A stretch of DNA of 64,000 bases from Chamaea fasciata (lineage: Eukaryota > Chordata > Aves > Passeriformes > Sylviidae), in assembly GCA_029207755.1 (NCBI GenBank), contig JARCOQ010000003.1:87625994-87689993 (forward strand), written 5' to 3'. Within the stretch, counting starts at the first letter, position 1; every line of letters begins with the position of its first letter. Of the stretch, positions 54,753 through 64,000 are shown in pieces. The notes under the pieces are model-generated. The model searched no databases. It was not told the DNA's origin and worked only from the letters and a program-made list of their open reading frames with translations. The position numbers were made by a program, and so were the translations under genes.

Positions 54753-57620
54753 TGGCCCTGGGCACTGCCTTGGTTCAGGGTGGCATACAGGTGAGCCCCT
54801 GTCAAGGCTGAGCCCCTCACTTGCCTCGTCAGTGCAGAGTGGGCCATCCCAGAGGTTTTGTTAACTTTTTAAGCTGCAGTGCCTCTAACTCCACACACTG
54901 GTGATTTCAGGCTCTCATTGAGTAGAGGAGAGTATATGGGAGAGGAAAGCACAGTTGGTTTGGGTATGTGTGCTTTTGGTTTAATAACATAACATTGAAC
55001 ACGACCTCTAAGTACTATATTCCTGCCACTCAGTTCATCATACACCTCCTTAATGGCAAACAGTGTAATATAAAATAAACAAGACTTCATATTGCACTAA
55101 CGTCTATGTTTAGACAAGCATTTCAACTTTACATGCACTTAGCTATGAAACACAAGCTTGCAGGCCTTTAAAACTCAACTTTCTGAGCTCATTTAAAGAT
55201 TAAAAACAATATGTTGATGCTTGCAGCAAGTTAGAAGATCTTCGTGTGCATTATTGACCTGAGAGGCAGTGGCTGGGAAATTGAAAAGAAGAAAAGCAAA
55301 AATATAAAACTGTGGCCTTGTTGTGGAGTAACAGTGAATCAAGTTTTGCTTGATCTATTTTTGTTACACTTTGCCAAAACTTTTAACACCTCAATTACTA
55401 TTTTACTTTAAATGCTTCCCAGCTTCTTATTTTTAGTTAAAGTTCATTGAGGCGAGGTCATTGCTTATTCACAGCAGCAGCTCGAATGGCTTGAGAGCAC
55501 AGCTGCAGATGTTTGCCCCTCTAACCAGCCCCAGAAAACTCTTCTCCACTTCTATGGTGAGGCAGGGAGCTGCGGGCTGCCTGGAAGCACTGCTGGCACA
55601 AACATAGTCAGGCACCATCTAGAAGCAAAAGATCCAGAACCGCACTGCAAAGGCTGATATCCTGTGAAAAATTAGCAAATGAACCGGGGAGAAATCAGCC
55701 TACCAAGTAGCTTTCCTTCCTTTCTTTTCTGCAGATTAGAATGTCAACCAAAAAATGAAGCAAGGCTGCATTACTTTCACTCATAAAATTTCATTTAAAG
55801 CACACTGCTGTGATTCTATTTTCGAGAAAAACAGTAGCTTCCCACAGAAAGGGGATGTGAAACTTCCACAGCTGGAAATCAGTGCTTTCAGTAGAGACAA
55901 GAATGCACCTGCCAGTCAGACAGCTCTCCCTCTTGTTCAGCATTTTACCCCTGACAGTAGCTGTGAACAGGTTCAGAGGAGTAAATTTTGCAGTGGTCAG
56001 ATAGGATTATCTGTCATTAGAAAAATGGTCTCTCTAATAGCTGGTAGTAAGAGCTTAGTTTATACTGTGTTAATTCCTCAGGTTTTATGTAGTTTTTGTT
56101 GACTTTTTTGTGGCAGTAACAGAAAAATCAACAAATACCAGTAATTGCTCCCAGTAAATTTGTCCTGTAAATGTCTAAATCTTTATGTAAACCTACTATT
56201 AATTCAGAGTTTCTACAACATTTAAGTTATGCTTGGGGACAAAATCAATATATTTGGTTTATTTACTTTTAATCAAAGATTGTAATCCCAGCACGTGACT
56301 AAGCATTTTTAATTTGCTGTGCTAGCAAATAGAAGATTTTCTGTGCTTCTTGGTAGAAGACAACACACATTAATGCACCCTTAATGGTGCTCTGAATGGA
56401 ATAGCCTACATGAAGTTCATGTGAGTTATTTCCCTTAGGAGAAAAGTATTGTTATGAATCCAGCAATTATGTTGTTTTCATTGTATTTATATAAATGGAA
56501 ATGTTATTATTCAATTCATCTAAATAGAAATGAACAGCAAATCACATATTTTCTTAAAGTTTTAAGCCTTTTATTAGCAAGTTCTCAGTCTCAAATATAT
56601 TGCAAGTATTTTCAGCCACCTTGATGACTGCCCTTTTTTTTTTTTATGCTTTTCTCTCATATAAAGTAGATAGCTGCCTTGAAATCCTCATTGCTAAGCA
56701 CCATGTGTTTTGGCTATTTTGTGTTTTGGATGCATGGATCCTTGCTTAAGTATCCCATTCTAATATTTTCCTTACTATTATGGCTCTGCACATCTTCTCT
56801 TTACTGTCACATAAGCCCTGTGTACCCTTTTGTTCTTTCCCAGGTTCCACTCCTTTCTCAGTTACTGTGCCTTTCTTTGGGTCTCCTTAGATATTTACTT
56901 TGCCCTGAATTATTTGGCTTCTTCCTCTGTCCATTTCTTCCCTAACTGCCCCTGGGCATGTATCCTTTTATGCTGTATTGATAATTTAGAGAAGCAGATT
57001 TTTAATACTCACATTAACAGACAACTTACTTACCTGGGATGTGCTATATTTGGTGGTGGGTTTTTTTCAGAATATGAAGTTTGTTAGTACTTTCTAAAAT
57101 ATGGATTCAAAAAAAAGTAAATTATTAAAATCAGTTTTCAGGTAAATGGGATATGTAAAAAGTTTGGAAGCTAGACTTAAGAAGAAGCTAGACAGATGCA
57201 TGGAATGATGAATGCAATGTTGCACTGTGTCCCCATCTGTCTTGTTTCTACAGTTGCAATCTACTTGTGTATCATGACTTACCAATGTTTCTTGTTAAGA
57301 CATGCTCCCAACTCTAAAATATGGTGAAGCAGAAGTTTTAGCAGGTACAAGAGCAGGTGACAAAGAGAAAGGCACAGCTGGGGTCAATATATGGGTTTCT
57401 TCTACTTTTTGTTTCTGTAAAGCAGCTTTATGCCATAATTTTCACCAAAATAAGTACGAATTTGACTGTTGATGTTTGTGTTGGCAATGAAACATTGCCA
57501 AAAAACATTGTCTTTTGCTAACTGTGATCCCTATAAACCATTGTATTATGCACTTAATTTCTATGCTCTGTTTTGCCCAAAATGTTAGTGATATTTCTGT
57601 TCAACCTCCTCTTCCTTTTA
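54753..57620. other. EYS intron B-C, fourth section (no confirmed gene)
   Basis: This contains a locally GC-richer patch at 55440-55680 and a 115-codon frame at 55755-56102 that follows a strong pyrimidine tract and CAG (see findings). The frames at 56679-57087 are pyrimidine-rich and unrecognised. Confidence 0.5.
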
Positions 57621-58043
57621 TAGAATCATAGATTTGGGTTGGAAGAGATACTAAAGATTATCTAATTCCAACCCCACTGCCATGGGCAGGGACACCATTC
57701 ACCTGACCAGGTTGCTCAAAGCCCCATCTAGCCTGGTCTTGAACACTTCCAGGGTTGGGGCACACACAGCTTCTTGGGGCAATTTAATTCAGTGCCTCAT
57801 GACCCTTACAGTAAGGAATTTTCCATAATATTTAATGTAAACCTACCTTCCTTCAGCTTAAAGCCATCCCTTCTTGTTCTGTCACTACATGCTCCCATGG
57901 AAAGTCCCTCTCCAGCTTTCTTGCAGGCCCCTCCAGGTACTGGAAAGCTGTACTTAGGTCTCCCCAAAACCTTCTCTTCTCCTGGTCAAACAGTGCCAAC
58001 TCTCTCAAGCTTTATTCATAGGAGAGATGTTCTAGACCTCTGA
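57621..58043 (-). repeat. CR1 LINE 3' end, minus orientation
   Basis: The sequence starts TAGAATCATAGATTTGGGTT, the reverse complement of the terminal octamers, and continues through CACTGCCATGGGCAGGGACA, GACCAGGTTGCTCAAAGCCC and CAGCTTAAAGCCATCCCTTC to ATAGGAGAGATGTTCTAGAC. It is about 420 bp and moderately diverged. Its 5'-truncation point abuts a long T run. The 89-codon frame at 57774-58043 is part of it. Confidence 0.95.
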
Positions 58044-58044
58044 T

Positions 58045-58076
<32 letters not shown>

Positions 58077-58077
58077 T
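58044..58077. repeat. Poly(T) run
   Basis: Thirteen T, one C, then twenty T, directly at the truncated end of the CR1 copy. Confidence 0.95.
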
Positions 58078-58998
58078 GGCACAACATTAAAACATATTCA
58101 CAAAGTTTGAAATTACCAAGCAGGTATAAATAGTAAGATATTTATTTAGATTGTAGTTTCCAAATTAGAATTCAGAATTAGAAATTGCTTTCTGGGAAAA
58201 AAAAATAGTACCTTTCGAACTTCAGAAAATGAAAGAATGTCTATCTCTAATGTAAAATTCAGTGAGAATTTATTTTTTTAATTTATAATAAGCTTATTAA
58301 ATAGTCATGAATCTTCTTGGGACTCTTTACTCTTTTTGCTTTTTCCTCACCATAGTAAACTTGTGTGATGTGTATGAGTTGTTGTGCTTGGTAAATTGGA
58401 AACCTTATATTTGCACAGTTTTAGTGAGTGGCAGGTTTGGCTTTCTGGTGGGAACAAAAGACTGTAATAAACATAATTGACAACCAGGCGATATTAAACC
58501 AAAAAATTACCTCTTTTTCTTCACCTTTCCCTTCTCTCCCCAATATTTCTGAGAATTAAAAGATACTGTGTTTCTGTACTACATCTTTTCCCCTTCTGCT
58601 ACACATTCTTCATCTACTTGTATGGAAGTCTCCTATAGAACTGCCTTACAAGTTTTGGTTACTTCAAGCAATGAGTTATTTAATAAGTGAAGCCTGTGTT
58701 TATTTATCAATTGTTGTTGACATCCACCAAAAATGAATTATGAGAGCACATAAAAACTGCTAGTTGCATGAAGGCTATTCCTTGCTCCCTCACAGGAAAA
58801 ATACCTTCCCTGCGTTTTTCCTAGTTATCTGGATGGAGACTTGATTTGGGAATTCCTTATGTATTCATATTTTCTTAAGTATAGACTAAATTTCTATTAA
58901 AAAACCCCACAAACTAGTATCAATTGAAACTTAAGTGCTGTAACAAAATCAGATCTCACGAGTTTTTTTGTTTTGATATGTTTTCTCTTTCCTTTCAG
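58078..58998. other. End of EYS intron B-C and exon C acceptor
   Basis: This AT-rich intron includes the donor segment of the downstream duplication (58729-58910). It ends with a strong polypyrimidine tract and TTTCTCTTTCCTTTCAG at 58998, the acceptor of exon C. Confidence 0.7.
58729..58910 (+). repeat. 182-bp source copy of a downstream insertion
   Basis: This stretch is identical base for base to 62646-62827. It is unique-looking intron sequence ending 88 bp before exon C and does not resemble a mobile element. Here it is in continuous native context, whereas the second copy is flanked by a local duplication, so this copy is taken as the source. Confidence 0.92.
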
Positions 58999-59228
58999 AA
59001 TCTCTGTACCCACACATCTATCAACAGCATTCCCTGTGGTTTCTTCTGATGTGCCACACTTGCCTGACCCTGGTGTGCCCTCTCAGATTTCCCCTGCATT
59101 ACCTTCTGTGTGCCAGGAAGGACTGTGCCATAATGGAGGGACCTGTCTTCCTCTCTCTCTGCCCACTGGGGCCACCTCATTCCAGTGCGACTGCCCACTA
59201 CACTTCACTGGTCGATTCTGTGAAAAAG
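58999..59228 (+). CDS. EYS: EYS exon C: Ser/Pro-rich linker and EGF-like domain (partial)
   Basis: This 230-bp internal exon's first base completes the Arg codon split at the end of exon B. The translation starts ISVPTHLSTAFPVVSS, a linker of about 37 residues rich in Pro, Ser and Val. It continues into a full EGF-like domain, VCQEGLCHNGGTC through CDCPLHFTGRFCEK, whose six cysteines are spaced 4, 5, 13, 1 and 8 residues apart. HNGGTC fits the C2-x4-S/T-C3 site for O-fucose. No calcium-binding N-terminal Asp/Asn pattern is seen. The acceptor is CCTTTCAG, the donor is AAAAG|GTAATT, and the exon ends one base into a codon, the phase usual for EGF exons. The frame is intact. By analogy with human EYS this is probably the EGF between two laminin-G domains, but the exact position needs alignment. 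Confidence 0.9.
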
Positions 59229-60170
59229 GTAATTGTGATTAATTTTTTTTCTCTGTTAGTTCTGAAATGAAAGTCTTTTTCTGATTTGGACATGAAAAGG
59301 GGGAAGAGGTATTGACTGTCATATTTCTCTGCTTTTCATCCCAGTTACTTTTGGTTAACTGAGGAGCAAATTCATTGAGGTAATTTGAATAATACTTATT
59401 TGCAGTGTAAAATAGGTGATGTCATTCAACCACACTCCTAAGAGTTTCAATTTGAGTTAATGAAAAAAAAATTACTTTATTTGTGCAAAATCGTTGTGTA
59501 CAGTTTCAGTGTATGTTTTTCAGTGTATTATTTCTGGGACAGAAGAAAGTTGACTTCCTCAAAAGATTATGTTTTTCATTTCTACAGACTGGGTTTTTCT
59601 ATCACTGTGTTAGATCCTTTGTTGAAAAAGGCTTTTTTTATACTCTGTAAAAAATCTCATTTATACTTCCAGTACTGTTTCTCATAAAGCACAGATTGAT
59701 TAAATAAACAGCTTTTAATTAGAATTTGAATAAAAAATATTTCTTTTAGTAATTTTAGTTTCTTTGAATCAAGGCTATAAGGCAAACTGATCAATATTTC
59801 TCTTTTGTAATTGTAATTGCTTTTCATTATTGCTTTTCAGAATGTTCTTTTTTTAGAGTAAATTTAATAGCTGGCTTCAAAAACTATTTTAGCTTTTCAG
59901 ATACCATGATTATGAAATGCAGTAAATAATTCTCATAGCATTAAAAGGCATTACTAGTGAACAGGAAAAGAACCAAAAAATTTCTAGAAAATGCTTATAT
60001 AACTGTATCATCCTCCTAATGAACTTACCATGATATTAAGTAAAAGCAACTAGAGTTAAGAATGCCCTTGCCAGGCTGCCAGTGTATCTGAGCTAGCATC
60101 ACCTCTTATCACTGTCTAAAAATAGATCATTGCACTCACTGTATGTGAAAGCAATCACTGTCTGTCAGCT

Positions 60171-60212
<42 letters not shown>

Positions 60213-62598
60213 TCTTGCGTTGCTTAGATGTCAGGGAATATTTTACCATGTAGCTTTTTCAAGTTTATAATAAATCACATATTTGCAAATTTTCAGTGTT
60301 AAAATTGAATCTCATGAGTATTTTCTACCTATTTAATATCTGGGCATACTGTTTGCACTTGCTTGCAATACGCTGAAGCTGTGGAAACTGCAACATGAAA
60401 TAGTGAAAATAATAAAGTATGTTTCCATAAAATATAAAACATTTAGTTAGTGCTTCAATGAAGTGTTTTCAACTTTTCAATAAAGTTTTTTGTTTTTTTT
60501 GTTTACATACATTTGATGTGCCAGAATTTCCTTCTGTGTTCCAAAAAATGCATTTGGCATCCTTTTTATCAGCATCATCTGTGGTATTTTGGATGAAAGC
60601 AGGTTCTGGATTTTTGCAAGGGTTATGCCAGGAGTAAGCAATGTTCAATTTAAGCAGCAGCTTGACAGACATCCTGTGGTAGTAGGCCACATCAGTATGT
60701 GTGCATAACTGCTCTGTGGACTCCACTGGTTCCTTTCATCAGTGTCTGATTGCTGCTCTCTTCTGACCTTCCAGCTGATCTGTTGGTCTCCAGGGGTCTT
60801 CTATGGTTTGGTGTTTTTCATGATAACTGACATAATCTGTGTTTGAATGATATTATCTGGGCTGAGTTCTTCCATGTGCCACAGACTTTGGGGAAAGTAC
60901 CTTCTGTTTCACTGAATGAAAAAGCTATTCTTATGTTGCTCATTCAAAAATACAGCCTTCTAAGCCATTTTCTCCTCTGAAGTCTAACCAGTGCAGGCCA
61001 GCAGAGTTCATACATTGGAAAGAGTTGACCACCAACTACACTGCCAAGGAAATTTGTCTTTGAAGGAAGTTTATCTTAGTTGTGTGAATGAAGGGGACCC
61101 CTTCTCTCTTTCTGTGGTTTTGTTTCAAAAATAATGTGCGAAAATATGACTGAATTATGACTACCCCAAGAGCAAATTAAAAGCAGGGGACTCTTGCACT
61201 AAGTTACAGTTGTAACCAAATCTCTGATGGTTAAGACTGATTCTACATTAGATACAGCAGTAACCATTCCATTCAATAAAACAGAATAAAAGCTTTAAAG
61301 AAACCCTGGGACGAGTAGCTCCTTTGTAGAACCTAACCTCAGCTGTATATCCTACATATACAGGATATGTGTATATCATCTTATTAATGGTCAAAAACCC
61401 AGTTTCTACTAGAAATATATTTTTTTTAAAAGTGGAAGAGATGCCTTTTGCTTTCCTGCAGCTTATATGATGTTGAGATATTAACAGTGATTAGTATATC
61501 CACATTGGTTGTCTAAAAATTCTAGCCCTGGAAGAATAACATTTCTTTTTCTTTTTATGTGTGGAGAAGATGAATTCAGTTCTCTTTTCACAGAACTCTG
61601 CTTTTGCCCTCTAAAACCCCCTGTTCAATACAGGGAACAGCCTCCTCCTTTTTCTAGTGCTCCTGGGTCAGCCAGGGTTGCCATATCTGACATGTTCATC
61701 GTCTGGGAGCTCACTGGGGCAGCTACATCCCAGAACTCATGCTGTCACATTGCATCTTTATATAGATCAAAATATGACTTGATGGATCCTGTATTTAGTA
61801 GCTGAAAAGTAACTGCAACATAGAGTGATTTTATTTAATCCTGAATTTTCATTGAGATTGATAATTTAGTTTAACGAAACCAGAATTTGCCCAATTGAAC
61901 TATGATTATAAACCTTTGATATTCAGATACCTCTTCTTTAACAAATCTAGAGAGAGATCATAATTACAGGAGATAAGATCATCTGCAATAATTATTTACC
62001 ATAGACCTCCCAATGGAGAAAGTAAATTGTCGTGTATGCAATACAGAGACTGTGTTACAGTCAAGGAAGTTTTTTCTATCCTTAAAGATAGCTGTGATCT
62101 GTTTGAAGCATGCTATTATGCATACCTGTACATTTCAGTGATGTATTTTCATTAATCATCTTTGTGATCTGCCTTGTACCTACCATTAACTAAATTTCTG
62201 CAAGAAACTCATCATACACTTACCTGATACATTAGCAATCCCCTTGGGACTGTTAATACACAGGATTTTTCAGACAAACCCTCTTTGGATATTCTTGGCT
62301 TCACTAGCGTGAGTGAATTTGTTGATTTAATAGCCATGGTAAGATACAGTTAGTTTGTTAGTAACTATTTTTGTTACAGTCTATAAGAACACCTTCTAAG
62401 GTGAGAGGAAGTAAATGTCATTATCAGTTATCTGTTTTAACTCGATGAGCATTATTAAATGCAATTTCTTGGTTTTATTCAATTGTTCTATAACTAGTAA
62501 GCTCCAGCAGGTTGTTCTGCCCTTACAAAAATACCTTCAAGTCATAATTGTCCTTGTGGATGTATTAGACGAAGGCAGTTCATCTAAATACACAGTGT
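59229..62598. other. EYS intron after exon C (no confirmed gene)
   Basis: AT-rich intron. It contains a 38-A run at 60172-60209 and a minus-strand frame at 60469-60726 (see findings). No next EYS exon (which should start in phase 1) was found before the window end. Confidence 0.55.
60172..60209. repeat. Uninterrupted poly(A), 38 bases
   Basis: 38 A residues lie between CTGTCAGCTC and GAGTCTTGCG. No SINE or gene-like body was recognised upstream on the plus strand. Confidence 0.95.
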
Positions 62599-62870
62599 AC
62601 TTAGTCTAAACAGATACCTCTAAAATACCTCTAAATGACAGTTAAAAAAATGAATTATGAGAGCACATAAAAACTGCTAGTTGCATGAAGGCTATTCCTT
62701 GCTCCCTCACAGGAAAAATACCTTCCCTGCGTTTTTCCTAGTTATCTGGATGGAGACTTGATTTGGGAATTCCTTATGTATTCATATTTTCTTAAGTATA
62801 GACTAAATTTCTATTAAAAAACCCCACTTAGTCTAAACAGATACCTCTAAAATACCTCTAAATGACAGTT
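62599..62870 (+). repeat. Templated insertion flanked by 45-bp direct repeats
   Basis: Positions 62599-62643 and 62826-62870 are identical 45-bp copies (both begin ACTTAGTCTAAACAGATACC). Between them lie two extra A bases (62644-62645) and a 182-bp perfect copy of 58729-58910 at 62646-62827. The AC at 62826-62827 belongs to both the inserted segment and the right flank, a 2-bp overlap at the junction. Removing one flank copy and the insert restores a simple continuous sequence, so the insert is the derived state. The segment lacks any transposon terminus or A-tail. Confidence 0.93.
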
Positions 62871-64000
62871 TTGGAAAATTGAAGTCTATCACCATTTTTC
62901 TAAGGAAATAGAAAAATATGCATACAAATCAGTGTATTTGCAAATTCAAGCTGAAGTTATCAACACTAGTTATATGCCGAAGGGCCAAAGTGAGGATTTA
63001 GTATAAAGCCTGGAAGGGCAACCATCTGAGGCCTCTGTTACCTTTAATACTGCTTTCAGTATTTCTGTTTTTCTTTTTTTTTTTTTTTAACTACAAATTA
63101 CCAAAGTTAATTGGAAATTAGAAGTTAGTACAAGATGTATTTTAAACCTGTATTAAAATGCAGCATAGAAGATATGTTTGTCTCGTAAAATTAATCTTCA
63201 TTACTCGGTGGTGAGTGCTACATGACTGCTTTCACCCAATAGAAAGGGAGGATTTTATAGACAGAGAATACTATGAAGGGTAGATAGTGTACTCTGTGCT
63301 ACCCATTTTTCTTTTTTCTTTCCATATAAATAAGCTTTTTGACTTTAGCATTAAACGTATCGTTCTTTCTTTTTTGGCAAGCTGTGTTATCTAATTCATT
63401 GTGAAATTCCCCCATGAGTGGAAAAAAAACTGCAATGATTCTGCTTTAGCATAAAAGCAGATGGTGGTGCATTACTGGAAAGTTCATAGCAATAGGTTTG
63501 GAATATCAGTGCCTTGCATGTGTGAAGATAGTATATCCTTGACTGTTAATTATAAGATTAACATTTTTAAAGTCTCCAAAATTTTTAGTATTCCGTAAAA
63601 GTTTTATAAATTGTTCAATAAAAAAGAGTATTTAAATGTCATGTGTTAAAACCAGGAAATCTGTTTAATTTGATATGTTGCCTGTGTATATTCTGTACAT
63701 TACTTAAAGGTCAACTGCTTTGACAAAGCTGCAAAAATAGCAGTAAAATGGAAGGCTGTTGCAGGCATTAGGTTTGAACAGTCACACTACAGACTTTGCT
63801 ACATTTGTTCCCCAGGATACACTTGTTGAATTCCTGATTGGTTGAGAAATACTTGATAATATCACCCTGAACATTGGAAGTTTCTTTTATAGATGCTTTT
63901 CTAGATGTTGTTCCTAGCTTAACATTTCTAACTTGAGTCATTGACGACCATAATTCATCTCAGACAGGTCTGGGGACGTTTGCTTTATGTCTTTGGCTTT
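62871..64000. other. EYS intron, end of window (no gene seen)
   Basis: AT-rich intron with a T run near 63073-63088. No exon with a phase-1 acceptor and EYS-like translation was recognised. Confidence 0.55.

Noticed and set aside
54399..54864. Overlapping 131- and 93-codon open frames
   Set aside because: They run through a CAAA microsatellite and a CR1 fragment, and no domain is recognisable.
1..64000. CRISPR arrays, operons, tRNA or rRNA genes
   Set aside because: No regularly spaced repeats, bacterial gene layout or structured RNA gene was seen. The spliced gene and CR1 content show vertebrate nuclear DNA.

Overview
The window looks like avian nuclear DNA. It is AT-rich, and its interspersed repeats are almost all CR1 LINE fragments. 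There is one solo LTR of a kind I recall from many neoavian birds, and I see no Alu, B1/B2 or recognisable L1. The order or species cannot be told from the sequence alone.

It holds one recognisable protein-coding gene, on the + strand: EYS (eyes shut homolog), which encodes a large secreted photoreceptor extracellular-matrix protein with EGF and laminin-G domains. Three internal coding exons are present. Exon A (5766-5916) and exon B (33685-33797) together encode the C-terminal half of a laminin-G domain. Exon C (58999-59228) encodes a Ser/Pro-rich linker and a complete six-cysteine EGF domain. The reading phase joins perfectly from exon to exon (0 at the A/B junction, 2 at B/C), all three are open, and each has AG/GT borders. 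Earlier and later exons lie outside the window. Everything else is intron: more than 5.7 kb upstream of A, 27.8 kb between A and B, 25.2 kb between B and C, and 4.8 kb after C.

The introns hold CR1 fragments near 1.9, 9.6, 13.6, 17.6, 17.8-18.7, 24.1-24.8, 41.1-41.7, 49.2-50.1, 54.7 and 57.6-58.0 kb, a minus-strand solo LTR at 51.0-51.5 kb, and probable older LINE remains near 13.0 and 32.4-32.9 kb. Simple repeats are scattered throughout, including an ATT-rich microsatellite touching the splice donor of exon A and a 38-base A run at 60.17 kb. Several long open frames lie in the introns (notably 212 codons from ATG at 38626). None could be matched to a known protein.

The most striking structure is at 62599-62870. 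A 182-bp segment identical to 58729-58910, 3.9 kb upstream, sits between two identical 45-bp copies of local sequence. This looks like a recent templated insertion with target duplication, or an assembly artefact. I found no sign of a new multi-gene system.
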